The notes beneath the pieces were generated by a model. It was not told the origin of the DNA, ran no database searches, and saw only the letters and a list, made by a program, of their open reading frames with translations. From the NCBI GenBank assembly GCA_029962745.1, contig CM057151.1, positions 3,105,431 through 3,169,430 of the forward strand: a stretch of DNA of 64,000 bases, written 5' to 3'. Positions within the stretch are counted from its first letter, which is position 1; every line of letters starts with the position of its first letter. Shown here one piece after another: positions 51,469 through 56,459 of the stretch. The position numbers and the translations under genes are program-made. This DNA is from Echinometra lucunter (taxonomy: Eukaryota; Echinodermata; Echinoidea; Camarodonta; Echinometridae).

Positions 51469-53876
51469 TATTATCATTATCATCATTATTATTATCATCA
51501 TCATCATCATTATTATCATCATCATCATCATCATTATCATCATCATCATCATCATCATTATTATTATCATTATTATTATCATTATTATCATCATCATCAT
51601 CATTATTATTATCATTATTATCATTATTATTATCAATATTATTATTATTATTATACTATCATCACTATCATTACTATTATTATCATCATATATTATCATC
51701 ATTGTTATTATTGTTATCATTATAACATTATAACCTACCACAGGATGAATCCAAGGAATGGGTTTATTTCGTCACAATAGGGCAGGAGACTGTCAAGGCG
51801 AATCAAGCAGGCATTAAGGCGAATCAGAACAATAGGCCAAGACAAAACGATTCGCCATAAGGCAGCAATAAGAGTTATTATTATCATTATCATTATTATT
51901 ATTAGTAGTAGTATTATCATCATCATCATCATCCTCAATTCCTGACCATCGTTATACCAACCTGTCTAACCACACAGCATACCATGGGTATATCAGCTGT
52001 ACAAGCTTGATAAGATATGATATATGATGTATTTCATAATCATAATTACAGTTTAACAATAATGAAGTAAAACGGCACAAAATGAAAACAAGGAGATAAT
52101 CACTCTACATACATTTCTGTGTAAGAGGCTACAACTTACTGCATGCCTGAATGCAAGGTGATAGTTGCTTCTGAAAAATGGTACCAGCTGGCATCCCCCT
52201 CCCATTATCTTCTTCATCATACATGACATACTAGTCTTCATACAGTACAGTACAGTACGTCTACTTCTACGGTGACACCACAATTGCTCCTGCGACAATT
52301 GCTCATGCATTGACTACTTCAAAGCAGTGGCGGCACCAAGGGGGGGGGGGGCATGGGGGGGGGGGGCATTTGCCCCCCCCAGAAATTTTGAGGACTGAAA
52401 AGAAAAATTATACAGTAATTTGTAAATAAGTAGATGTTGTCATAAGCATCATATTCAAGCTGTGAAATGCTCTAAAATACCATTTTCCGCTCTTCAAAAC
52501 TTCGACTGAAAACAAAAAAAGTGGTTATTTTTGGCTCGCTCGCTTCGCTCGCTCGTCATATTTTTAAATTTCTTTTCTAAAATGCGATTAAAAACAAGAA
52601 AAGTAGCCATTTTGGCTCGCTCGCTTCGCTCGCTCATCATATTTCAGAATATTTATTCGAAAATGCGATTAAAACCCAAAAAAGCGGTTATTTTTTGTTC
52701 GCTCGCAAAATTGATATTAAAATGTGTGTAAGAGGAAAAAAAAAAAAAATCCAAAAATTCAATTATCCCCCCCCCCACTCCTCAAAAAAAATTGACTGCC
52801 CCTGCCCCCCCAACATTTTCTTTTGCCCTCCATTTGCCCCCCCAACTTTAACAATCCTGGTGCCGCCACTGCTTCAAAGACATAAGGTTAGGGTTAGGAT
52901 TGCAATAGGGGGTTTTGGTTCAGAATAATGTGAGGATAAGGATTAAGGGTTAGTGTTAAGTTTGGGGTTAGGTTTTATATTTGGCTTAAAGTGCAGATTT
53001 TCCATGGGAGCAATTGTCACTGGAGCAAATGTCATGGAACCGTACATGCTAATGTATATATGCATGCAAAAAAATGCATGAACAGGGTAGTTTTTGCTGG
53101 TTTAAGGCCTCGGGTTAAGGTAAGTGATGTACGTGCACACAAATGCATGCAGCTGTGTCATACACTATGAGAGGCCCAATGCAGGAGAAAATGTGCTTGT
53201 TGAAACTTGAGTTTATTTAAACATCGAACTGCAGTTAATTTTGACCAAATTTTCCGTTCGAACCGTAATCTATTTTCTCTTTTTTTGAGAGTAAATGAAA
53301 TCTGTTTTGTCTGATACTTTCAGATTTTGCTAATTACATATATTGAAAGAGATTTACATACAATTCACCCATTTTCAAGCTCATTTTCATCAATTTTGCA
53401 AAGCTACCAAATACCTTTAAAACACATTTGTACCGGGGATAATAACAGAGGTTATAATCCTTCTGGGGGTAAATTTTACAAGGAAAGTAGCGAAAAGGGT
53501 ATACTGGGGGGAACCTGTGGTCACATGTGTGTCACTCATATATTGATTCTCCCCGCCACACCCCCCCCCCCCCCCCCCCCCCCAAACTTAAAGATTAAAC
53601 ACCGTCATTCAGAAAATTACTAGCTGAAATCTTATTGATCTGCTTTTACAGACATTGACAGACTAGTAATCTGCTTTGCCCACTCTTTGAGTACCATCCT
53701 ACTCACACATGCACAAGGTTATCAAACAGAATAGATGATGTTCAACATACCGAGGATATCCATGTATGTTCAGTATGACACCTGTCGTTGGCTGCAGTAG
53801 TCTGTGCAATTAGGAACCCGACACTCAAGGCGAAAACAGTAGCGAAGGGAAGTATCGACGTATGACTATGAGCCAT
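258..53876 (-). CDS. IL-17-receptor-like protein with three EGF repeats (13-exon gene model, 3' end outside window)
   Basis: Thirteen minus-strand exons join with matching phases (126, 52, 156, 143, 139, 51, 167, 108, 82, 132, 114, 102 and 161 nt; 1533 nt, 511 codons, no stop). Every intron is GT-AG. Predicted order: signal peptide (about 1-29); IL-17R-like D1-D2 ectodomain (about 33-341); three EGF-like repeats (342-457); a Cys-containing module of unknown type (458-511). The IL-17R call rests on patterns: VKGIQFLL followed by ECCQ in D1, an ELWKP linker, NIAPSDYRFSEY in D2, and a closing strand region with paired Cys (FPRC..LDCNTP). These match my memory of IL-17RD-type receptors (FWKP linker and APHNFGFRFFYLHY segment); no alignment was run. 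Six N-glycosylation sequons support an extracellular protein. Known IL-17 receptors are type I membrane proteins that signal through a SEFIR domain; here that part would lie beyond the gap. Alternatives: a secreted decoy-like receptor, or an unrelated EGF protein with fibronectin-like domains. Confidence 0.78.
419..3891. other. Intron 12 of the receptor-like gene
   Basis: AT-rich and without a supportable gene. It holds a (CA)n tract at 2321-2357, a short (AT)n tract near 3204-3221, and G homopolymers near 1643 and 1940. The short open frames here are low complexity or lack any domain feature. Confidence 0.6.
2321..2357. repeat. (CA)n microsatellite
   Basis: About 18 CA units with no interruption, ending in CCCACAT. 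It lies in intron 12. Confidence 0.97.
3892..3993 (-). CDS. Receptor-like gene, exon 12: third EGF-like repeat
   Basis: Residues about 424-457, one complete EGF-like module on one exon. Acceptor CTACAG, donor ATTG|GTGAGT, phase 1 at both ends. Six Cys sit in EGF order: DPCNPNPC, STC, ECFC, TC. The C5-C6 loop is short (TDGI), and there is no Asp/Asn calcium-binding signature in the usual place. It starts with the same D/A-x-PCN.xPC pattern as the two other repeats, suggesting local exon duplication. Confidence 0.85.
4020..4258. repeat. GA-rich purine tract
   Basis: About 240 bases of degenerate AGAGA/AAAGA sequence, almost pure purine on the plus strand. It lies directly beside exon 12, on its upstream side in transcript terms, so it forms a long polypyrimidine run in the transcript next to the exon 12 acceptor. 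Confidence 0.85.
4738..4972. repeat. (AAT)n-rich region
   Basis: Two AAT/ATA trinucleotide-rich blocks separated by about 60 bases of ordinary sequence. Confidence 0.9.
6274..6988. mobile_element. Non-autonomous element with TTATGCCTCCGCC termini and about four internal tandem units
   Basis: The ends are a perfect 13-bp inverted pair: TTATGCCTCCGCC at 6274 and its complement GGCGGAGGCATAA ending at 6988. Inside, units of about 143-146 bp repeat roughly four times. Each has GACCTCTATGACC-type sequence, AATCAGATCATTGTCCCTCC, then GAGCCAAGTTTGAAGTTGAT. A GACAGACAGACGGACGGACG run sits near the right end. The repeat ORFs in this stretch are by-products of the unit length. No transposase is present. 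Confidence 0.75.
7811..7924 (-). CDS. Receptor-like gene, exon 11: second EGF-like repeat
   Basis: Residues about 386-423. Acceptor TATACAG, donor ATAC|GTAAGT, phase 1 at both ends. The six Cys are in EGF order: NPCNVNPC, LGTC, YYCNC, TC. There is an N-glycosylation sequon NCT across the fourth-fifth Cys region. The aromatic pair YY before C4 is typical of EGF folds. The C5-C6 loop includes NNGET. Confidence 0.87.
12520..12996. repeat. GA-rich microsatellite region
   Basis: About 480 bases dominated by GAGAGA with GACAGACAGACA inside. The long Ser/Leu-rich open frames on the minus strand are products of this bias and are not genes. Confidence 0.93.
13386..13648. mobile_element. Short inverted-repeat element, GGCGGATCCAG termini
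   Basis: Left end CAGTGGCGGATCCAGG, right end CTGGATCCGCCTATG; the inner 11 bp (GGCGGATCCAG) are exact inverted copies. G and C homopolymers abut the ends. AAAAC lies just outside both ends, so a short or decayed target duplication is possible, but a clean 8-bp one is not seen. The CAGTGGCGG start resembles the hAT-like elements elsewhere in this window. Confidence 0.75.
14898..15029 (-). CDS. Receptor-like gene, exon 10: first EGF-like repeat
   Basis: Residues about 342-385. Acceptor ATTTGCAG, donor ATAG|GTAAGT, phase 1 at both ends. EGF Cys order: NPCNSEPC, LGRC, YNCVC, DTC. The C5-C6 loop is longer than in the two other repeats, with about 18 residues (NEDAILDRHPTLDGDT). The best conserved EGF of the three. 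Confidence 0.9.
15540..16090. repeat. G-tract-rich block of probable repeat origin
   Basis: Base composition differs sharply from the AT-rich flanks: GGGGGTC, GAGATAGGGGG, CCGGAGATTTCC and similar motifs recur at irregular spacing. I could not find inverted ends or a target duplication, and no convincing coding sequence. Confidence 0.4.
17713..17943. mobile_element. MITE with 3-bp TAA target, PIF/Harbinger-like
   Basis: 231 bp with inverted ends of roughly 39 bp: AGGCCCTGTCCCATACTACC at the left and GTAGTATGGGACAGGGCCT at the right. GTCCGTCTG-like inner sequence is also mirrored. TAA flanks both ends (17710-17712 and 17944-17946). TAA/TTA 3-bp duplications are the hallmark of PIF/Harbinger elements; the class is inferred from this. 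No transposase. Confidence 0.78.
17943..18430 (-). mobile_element. TTAA-bounded 488-bp element, copy 1
   Basis: Bounded by TTAA at 17943-17946 and 18427-18430. It is the inverted homologue of 33685-34172. Read on the minus strand it begins TTAAAGGGGGTACCC and ends CACTTTAA. Contains the TGACGTCA hairpin at 18215-18255 and an open frame (18381-17905) like that of copy 2. TTAA targets are typical of piggyBac-group transposons, but no transposase is present and the class is inference. The MITE at 17713-17943 appears to have inserted at this element's edge. Confidence 0.75.
18575..18690. repeat. Tandem duplication, two 58-bp units
   Basis: CACAAGCATGAAAAAATATG begins at 18575 and again at 18633. 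The units differ by only a few bases (GTTGAG versus GTTGGG), so the duplication is young. It sits about 40 bases from exon 9, on the donor side. Confidence 0.9.
18730..18811 (-). CDS. Receptor-like gene, exon 9: end of IL-17R-like D2
   Basis: Residues about 315-341. Acceptor TTTCAAG, chosen because the alternative AG 10 bases on (CCTAG) would give an immediate stop in the required phase 0. Donor ATAG|GTAGGA, phase 1 out. Encodes MFPRCDVGVLDCNTPTYQ then ITSTVTII. A Cys pair followed by a T-x-T-V strand matches the end of the membrane-proximal fibronectin-like domain of IL-17 receptors as I remember it (F..C..DC....TV). Confidence 0.78.
18812..19906. other. Intron 8 of the receptor-like gene
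   Basis: Contains a near-perfect 51-bp-arm hairpin (19152-19265) and a short GA run near 19745. No gene otherwise. Confidence 0.6.
19152..19265. repeat. Long hairpin, 51-bp arms
   Basis: Arm 19152-19202 and arm 19215-19265 are reverse complements with a single mismatch, around a 12-base loop. ATTAACTTCTACACAT also occurs as a direct repeat at 19142 and 19211. Confidence 0.93.
19907..20014 (-). CDS. Receptor-like gene, exon 8: IL-17R-like D2, middle strands
   Basis: Residues about 279-314. Acceptor TTGTTCCAG, donor TTCA|GTAAGT, phase 0 at both ends (36 codons). Encodes SSLTYTPVMVNG, a glycosylation sequon NVSS, then VIFTLDEGDIGKTVHAS. Alternating hydrophobics fit fibronectin-type strands; VIFTL..GDIGKTV resembles the F-G strands of an IL-17R D2 domain. 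Confidence 0.8.
20422..20588 (-). CDS. Receptor-like gene, exon 7: D1-D2 linker and start of D2
   Basis: Residues about 223-278. Acceptor TGTGATAG, donor TACA|GTAAGT; phase 1 in, phase 0 out. Encodes ELWKPQLLMPEQ, then LKLNVTFNIAPSDYRFSEY and VISVLEVEVP. This is the most diagnostic stretch: vertebrate IL-17RD has an FWKP linker followed by a V-x-F-x-x-AP..(F/Y).F..Y pattern (recalled, not aligned). N-glycosylation sequon NVT. Confidence 0.85.
22165..22225. promoter_or_regulatory. Cluster of four CCAAT pentamers
   Basis: ATTGG at 22169, 22195 and 22219 and CCAAT at 22211, all within 55 bases. Closely spaced CCAAT boxes are typical of NF-Y-bound promoters, and a 69-bp repeat array lies about 380 bases further on. 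Whether any transcript starts here is unknown; it lies inside intron 6. Confidence 0.35.
22600..23135. repeat. 69-bp tandem array, about seven copies
   Basis: The unit carries CGTCAACCTCATCGAATT, then TTTATTCGATCAACGACATC and GAAGTCGAACATTGTCA. Repeat spacing is 69 bases (for example CATTG at 22671 and 22740). The central four units are nearly identical and the outer ones degenerate. As 69 is divisible by 3, frames stay open on both strands (23-residue repeats such as MRLTKKIMTMFDFDVVDRIK); I see no reason to call either a protein. Confidence 0.93.
23341..23439. repeat. Direct repeat, 32 bp twice
   Basis: TAGCGGCGGTCTTTCGCTAT and the following 12 bases (AGAAATAGACCA) occur at 23341-23372 and again exactly at 23408-23439. 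Both copies are followed by a related TTTCTTGATTG. Spacing 67 bp. Confidence 0.95.
24483..25767 (-). mobile_element. hAT-like non-autonomous transposon, copy 1
   Basis: 1285 bp, inverted relative to the copy at 54777-55968. Minus-strand start CAGTGGCGTAATGAGCC; other end GTAAGCCAGTG. Exact 8-bp target duplication CTGGCCTG at 24475-24482 and 25768-25775. hAT elements make 8-bp duplications, so the class is inferred from this and the CAGTGGCG-type end. Internal modules: TTTGCGAGGAGCGAAG, CGCGCGAAGCGCGCTCCCTAG (present twice here), GCGTAGCTAGGATTTC and a G35 run. No transposase. Confidence 0.88.
24885..24919. repeat. G35 homopolymer
   Basis: Thirty-five consecutive G inside the hAT-like element. 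Its length in the assembly is doubtful, as homopolymers of this size are commonly mis-sized. Confidence 0.9.
26240..26425. repeat. Dispersed repeat fragment
   Basis: TACCTGCCAACCGTCCCGAT followed by inverted CGGGACATCCCGATTT, then ATACACGGGGGCAGCGGGAG with AATTCGCCCC. The second part resembles 38570-38660 (ATACACGAGGGCTCAGGGCG, TTTCGCCCCCG, AAAGAGCCC), so both are copies of one dispersed family. Confidence 0.55.
27843..27990. repeat. Probable LINE/SINE 3' tail (TGATT repeat end)
   Basis: TTTTGATTTGATTTGATTTA then ATTTATTCTCC... . Read on the minus strand this is an insert ending in short AAATC tandem units, the form left by some retroposons. Similar ATTTC tandem ends occur at 24320-24345 and 37141-37160. 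Class is inference. Confidence 0.4.
29006..29056 (-). CDS. Receptor-like gene, exon 6: D1-D2 linker
   Basis: Residues about 206-222, the smallest exon (51 nt). Acceptor AATTTTTAG, donor GAAG|GTATGT, phase 1 at both ends. Encodes CTPERGWDQYCQKSKE with two Cys, directly before the ELWKP of exon 7. In IL-17 receptors a Cys-bearing linker precedes the D2 start at the same place. Confidence 0.8.
29275..29412. mobile_element. Small MITE, CACTCTAAATTTCTT termini
   Basis: CACTCTAAATTTCTT at 29275 and its exact complement AAGAAATTTAGAGTG ending at 29412; 138 bp in all. CA lies outside both ends. No coding capacity. Confidence 0.6.
30970..31056. repeat. (CT)n microsatellite
   Basis: About 87 bases of CT repeat with one CCGTATC and one TTT interruption. 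The open frames across it encode only Ser/Leu or Arg/Glu and are not genes. Confidence 0.97.
32067..32205 (-). CDS. Receptor-like gene, exon 5: C-terminal part of D1
   Basis: Residues about 160-206. Acceptor TTTACCCCCAG, donor CCAG|GTAATA; phase 0 in, phase 1 out. Encodes RRFTFDCFCDLWPLEPYKL, then TIRTLPVDFDNQTLLDPSS. In IL-17RD the corresponding place reads F-x-x-D-Y-x-V-x-V-x-P-F-P...NES; the LTIRTLPVDFDNQT stretch fits that layout. N-glycosylation sequon NQT. Confidence 0.82.
33685..34172 (+). mobile_element. TTAA-bounded 488-bp element, copy 2
   Basis: Starts TTAAAGGGGGTACCC at 33685 and ends ATCACTTTAA at 34172, the same length as copy 1 in the opposite orientation. Contains a 19-bp-arm hairpin (33860-33878 and 33882-33900) with TGACGTCA in each arm, then GCGCACTTCTAGC and GCGCGCAGCAC. 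An open frame from 33782 matches that in copy 1 in part (RKPPNVV, TSKWVPCRALLAKCAQG), but replacements are frequent, which argues against selection on a protein. Confidence 0.8.
34180..34215 (+). repeat. Telomere-like GGGTTA run
   Basis: TTAGGGTTAGGGTTAAGATTAGGG-type sequence, about five imperfect units, directly beside the TTAA-bounded element. A weaker run (GTTAGGGTTAGG) is at 52885-52900. Confidence 0.8.
34260..34412. mobile_element. Small MITE, CACTC..GAGAAAA termini
   Basis: CACTCCGAGAAAA at the left and TTTTCTGAGAGTG at the right, imperfect inverted ends, 153 bp. Inner AACCTACCAACTGTTGGTTAA recurs at about 61740-61760, so a related fragment is elsewhere in the window. Confidence 0.6.
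34656..34798 (-). CDS. Receptor-like gene, exon 4: IL-17R-like D1 core
   Basis: Residues about 112-159. Acceptor TTTCTTTCCAG, donor GCCA|GTAAGT; phase 1 in, phase 0 out. Encodes ASKVKGIQFLLNGLGY, then HNTECCQVLNYTVELSY. The VKGIQFLL...ECCQ pattern resembles KGF.V.LEEL...CQQ in IL-17RD (from memory). N-glycosylation sequon NYT. The exon joins exon 3 directly in frame (Y-G-A-S). Confidence 0.85.
36165..36660. repeat. Possible TTAA-type dispersed repeat (right end not found)
   Basis: TTTAAAGGAGAATGACACCC at 36164 looks like the AGGG/AGGA-type left end of the TTAA-bounded elements here. GAAATGAGAAAGTTATAAAA and GGGGCTCAATTCTGCCCC lie inside. The matching right end was not found. Confidence 0.3.
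38570..38730. repeat. Dispersed repeat fragment related to 26350-26425
   Basis: AAAGAAATACACGAGGGCTC, TTTCGCCCCCGAAATGGCC and repeated AAAGAGCCCC(C/T) motifs match the fragment near 26360. No inverted ends found. Confidence 0.5.
39020..39544. mobile_element. Foldback element with long inverted arms, TTAA-bounded
   Basis: TTAAAGGGAAAGTCCACCCT at 39020 and its complement AGGGTGGACTTACCCTTTAA ending at 39544. The arms extend over most of the 525 bp: AAGTTTCACTATTTCAGTAA versus ATGAAACAGTGAAATTTCTA, CATTTTCT versus AGAAAATG, and GACTATGGGGGTTAGAAAAT in the centre. A half copy begins at 56460. Open frames in it are incidental. Confidence 0.85.
39586..39779. mobile_element. MITE-like inverted repeat, GTCAGATTGACCCGGAAA ends
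   Basis: GTCAGATTGACCCGGAAA at the left mirrors TTTTCCGGGTCAATCTGAC at the right; further in, TTGGGGCCATACTC mirrors GAGTGTGGCCCCAA. About 194 bp. Outer ends beyond these arms have diverged, so true borders and target duplication are not defined. Confidence 0.65.
39830..40905. repeat. Kilobase of degenerate polypurine (A-rich, AAAGA/GAAAG)
   Basis: On the plus strand nearly every base is A or G with scattered T. Phrases such as GGAAAT..GAAAAA, AGAAAGATGATAGAGGG and AAAATAACAAAAAATAAAG recur at irregular spacing, suggesting decayed tandem units. The Phe/Leu-rich open frames on the minus strand reflect the bias. Its transcript form is a 1-kb polypyrimidine stretch within intron 3. Confidence 0.8.
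40967..41519. mobile_element. Inverted-repeat element with 9-bp target duplication
   Basis: GATTTGAGC at 40958-40966 is repeated at 41520-41528. The ends are inverted: G-run then GGCACTC and GTGGTGGGTATGTGCCGCGG at the left; CGCGGCACATACCTACCAC then CGAGTGCCCCCC at the right. The interior has three units of about 53 bp beginning CC(G/A)TTCCAAAGC. No transposase found; class unknown. Confidence 0.82.
43160..43728. mobile_element. MITE with ACCCTTTTTACACTGGCA ends
   Basis: ACCCTTTTTACACTGGCA at 43160 and exact complement TGCCAGTGTAAAAAGGGT ending 43728 (18 of 18). Inner motifs TAGTCCCG and GGGCTAAGG recur in both orientations, as in a folded element. GCATGCATGCATGCATGC and GCTAGCTAGC lie in the middle. 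Target duplication not clear. Confidence 0.78.
44545..44700 (-). CDS. Receptor-like gene, exon 3: N-terminal part of D1
   Basis: Residues about 60-111. Acceptor TGTCTTTTAG, donor TATG|GTGAGT, phase 1 at both ends. Encodes SSTCGSKFPKPEGLDD, RPPPVGDTVELAFFG, then DPTKNSTCLGISYTINRYG. Two Cys and one N-glycosylation sequon (NST). Hydrophobic alternation in VELAFFGIIL fits a beta strand at the start of a fibronectin-like domain. Confidence 0.83.
44701..45821. other. Intron 2 of the receptor-like gene
   Basis: About 1.1 kb of AT-rich sequence; I see no repeat structure or coding sequence in it. Confidence 0.6.
45822..45873 (-). CDS. Receptor-like gene, exon 2
   Basis: Residues about 43-60, 52 nt. 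Acceptor CTCTTACAG, donor AGCA|GTAAGT; phase 0 in, phase 1 out. Encodes GGKQYGYEALNSEMCTS. The neighbouring exons fit its phases exactly, which supports it despite the small size. One Cys; no domain recognisable on its own. Confidence 0.75.
46453..46640. repeat. CT-rich tract
   Basis: TCTCTCTCTATCTCTTTCTC then degenerate CT/CCT sequence; the Ser/Leu-rich open frame here is not a gene. Confidence 0.8.
47958..48062. repeat. CTT/CTC trinucleotide tract
   Basis: About 100 bases of TCCTCCTCC, TTCTTCTTC and TCCTTCTCC units, pure pyrimidine apart from a few bases. Confidence 0.9.
51245..51725. repeat. TAT/ATC trinucleotide microsatellite
   Basis: Nearly 480 bases of ATT and ATC units in mixed order. 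It accounts entirely for the Met/Ile-only open frame on the minus strand. A short second block of the same type lies at 51875-51930. Confidence 0.97.
52325..52871. mobile_element. hAT-like non-autonomous element, CAGTGGCGGCACCA ends
   Basis: 547 bp. Left end CAGTGGCGGCACCAAGG, right end CTGGTGCCGCCACTG; exact 8-bp duplication CTTCAAAG at 52317-52324 and 52872-52879. Inside, GGCTCGCTCGCTTCGCTCGC occurs twice and a shorter GTTCGCTCGC once, each in a unit ending in AAAATGCGATTAAAA-like sequence. G and C runs lie near both ends. No transposase. Confidence 0.88.
53751..53876 (-). CDS. Receptor-like gene, exon 1: start codon and signal peptide
   Basis: Residues 1-42. ATG at 53876 has A at -3 and G at +4 (ACATCATGG), and an in-frame TAA lies 36 nt upstream, so this is the first possible Met. 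The peptide has a short polar start (MAHSHTS), a hydrophobic core (ILPFATVFALSVGFLIA) and small residues at a likely cleavage site (AQTTAA). The mature part NDRCHTEHTWISS contains the first Cys. Donor TCCTCG|GTATGT, phase 0. Confidence 0.88.
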
Positions 53877-54340
53877 GATGTCCAACACAGTTAACGATGT
53901 CGAGTGTCTTTAGAACTAGCAGAAGAAGTGAATCCAGTTTAAAATGTTGCCATAGGCTTCAGGTACCGATACAGATCGTATGAATTTGTTGAGAGGAGAG
54001 GTGGCTAATGTTCAACATTGTTGCGTAATTGTCTAGTCTACCGTTTTCCGACTAATTTACCACATCGCACAAGTCGTCTGCTAAATGCATGCACGTCATC
54101 GTCATGCAGCGCAGTGAATCAACTATGAAGATACGAACGATCCAAACATACACACACACTGCATGAAGAGCAGACCACCTCCGATTACCCTTCGAGGAGC
54201 TCACTGGCATATCGGGGAAGGGGGTGGGGGGGGGGGGACAATAAGGGGGCACGAGCCCGGTGCCACTTGTAGGGGACGCAAATAAAGGGGAAAAAGTAGT
54301 TTTGAGGTATTGGAAGTTTAATTTAATGACCAATTAAGGA
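53877..54340 (-). promoter_or_regulatory. 5' UTR and putative promoter region of the receptor-like gene
   Basis: The minus-strand sequence ahead of the ATG should hold the 5' untranslated region and promoter. I see no clear TATA box. An upstream non-coding exon cannot be excluded. A G-rich run (54222-54238) and a TTTAAA motif near 53938 are the only visible landmarks. Confidence 0.3.
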
Positions 54341-54776
54341 AATATTCCAGGTGCCAGAGAAAGCCATGCAGCCTTTGTTTTGCCACGAAATAAAAAGCGG
54401 AACGAGCTGTCATTATATTGATCACTTTGTTCGGAGTGAAATCCACTCTAAATGAGGAACTGAACTACTACTACTTCGCAGTTGATTCAGTACCAAATCT
54501 TCATATTACAGAAAAAGAGGTTCTCGGTAAATAATCTGGTAAATACTGCGGAGAAAAATAAAACAGAGTGAGACTGAGCAGAAAATCAGAAACATTAGGG
54601 GACAAAAAAAAAAAAAAAAAAACACGTGGGGAAGAATAAATATTAGTCGATGAAATTCGTCATTTTGCAGCTGCATGGTGACTAAGCAGAAATTTGATTT
54701 TTGTTTCCTATATGTACATGTTTAAATTTGCTCTTTTATGATCAAGGTATTGTTGAATAATTATGTACCCTCTTTT

Positions 54777-55968
54777 CAGTGGCGTAATGAACCAAAATAT
54801 TGGGGGGGGGGGCTTAATCTTTGCGAGGAGCGAAGCGACCAATCCTGAGGGAGTGTACATAGTGACCGAGCCGGGGATACCCCCCCCCCTCACTATACGG
54901 AGCTTTTTCATTTTTTTCGAATTAAAAATGTGCAGTCTGCAAAACCTGGAAAGGAAATTCCAACTTCAGTTCAGTTCAGTTTTTATTTTTTCTCATTTCC
55001 AACAAAAGAAGTAAATATGAAAAATAAACATCTGAAGTAGAATACATGCAATATGAAATATCAAATTTGATGACATGTACTATTATGGATAAGCGTGTCA
55101 TGAATCTACCGACGGGAAAAGCATTTTTTTTTTCATCAATTTTGAAACATGATTATGGAAACATGCAGCCCAAATAATCTTCGCAAGTTTCAAACAAATG
55201 CCAGCGTTACACAAAATACTTTATTACTTATGATAATAATACAGAAAAAGACACTGAAATAAAAGGGACAAGCACGGAGAGGGTGTCATGCGGAGGGGTA
55301 CCAGGGTTTCACTCCCCACAGTGGTGTAGCTAGGATTTCATTTTAGGGGGCGGTAGTGAGCACGCGAAGCGTGCTCCCTAGGGGGGGAGGGTGCAGGGAG
55401 TGGGGAGTTTCCCCCTCCCGCGCGAAGCGCGGAAGCGCCGACGTTTCTTTGAATTGTTCCTTGTCTGCTCCCGCTCTTCTTACGTTCTCTTACGTTTTTC
55501 TTTTCTCGCTCCCGCTTTATTTCCTTCTATTTTTTCTTTTTTTTTTCTTTCTTCTTTGTTGGCGTTTTGGAGGGGGACGACCGCCCCCATCGCCTCCCCC
55601 TTTGGCTATACGCGGGTGCACTCTCATGGTAAAGGAGCTTTTTGCAATATTGATGGTTTGCAACTCTGTTAAAGAACACTATTTGGGACTACAAACTTAA
55701 AGCCCGTGTCTAGTTTTGGTAAATCTAAGAATATTCATTACCAAAGTTTGAATCCATTGTCAGATAAACAGATAAAACTAAGTGTTATATCATAAAATGC
55801 GTTACTTAACGGTAGAAAGGGAGTCTAGGGAGAAATAATGACATTTGCGTATTATTACTAATGTAAAATTGATAATAAACCATGGTTGAAATTTATTTTT
55901 TTTTGGGGGGGGGGGGGGGCTGGCGCCCCCCAAGCCCCCCTCCCCCCCCCCCCTCCAGTACGCCAGTG
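54777..55968 (+). mobile_element. hAT-like non-autonomous transposon, copy 2
   Basis: 1192 bp. Starts CAGTGGCGTAATGAACC, ends AGTACGCCAGTG; exact 8-bp duplication CCTCTTTT at 54769-54776 and 55969-55976. Shares modules with 24483-25767: GCGAGGAGCGAAGCGACC, the ATGGATAAGCGTGTCATGAA stretch, CAGTGGTGTAGCTAGGATTTC and AAACCATGGTTGAAATTTAT. It lies 0.9 kb upstream of the receptor gene start. Open frames over it (for example 55356-55700) are not conserved with copy 1 as proteins. Confidence 0.9.
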
Positions 55969-56459
55969 CCTCTTTTGCCATCTCCTGCTGGAGCAGTGTG
56001 GTTGGGGAGATCTGTAAATGACGGGGTCTTTCGTTTATCCATGGTATATATATTCGTGCAACTTGCAGAAGGTGGGCAAATAAATTCTAATTTATTCATC
56101 GGGGGGGGGGGATTTCTGAAGAATATAAGCAAAAAAAAAAAAATGTTTGCCTTTTGGAAAAATCGTTGTGATGCGGCTTTGGAAACGAAAGAGAGAATAC
56201 CCTTGAAGTTCAGTATGGGGGAGATGATGCCCTAAGAAACCCTAAAGGGCAATTAAGTATAGCTCGTTTGTTTTCTAAATTTCATCGCTCTCTTTCATGT
56301 AACACATGGAGCTGTAACATTTATCATCATATTGTTCATCTCCTCCTGTTATTGTCTTATTAATCTCATATTGCGCTTCTGTTACTAGATGAATAAAACA
56401 AAATTACTATCAATTTGTAATCCCTTTCGGTAAATGCACGCAACCTTTATATACCGACA

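Larger units (their letters stand above)
45874..53750. other. Intron 1 of the receptor-like gene (7.9 kb)
   Basis: Contains CT-rich tracts (46453-46640, 47958-48062), a 480-bp TAT/ATC microsatellite (51245-51725), the 547-bp hAT-like element (52325-52871) and a C-run near 53561. 48100-51200 is AT-rich with nothing I can support. Confidence 0.55.

Noticed and set aside
51238..51741. 167-codon Met/Ile open frame
   Set aside because: Pure product of the ATT/ATC trinucleotide repeat.
52140..52175. Possible small exon with donor GCA|GTAAGTTG in intron 1
   Set aside because: The best acceptor gives 31 nt, which would break the phase 0 to phase 0 join between exons 1 and 2.
55356..55700. 114-codon frame in the hAT-like element as a transposase remnant
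   Set aside because: No transposase motif; the frame is low complexity (Phe/Ser/Leu) and not kept in the other copy.
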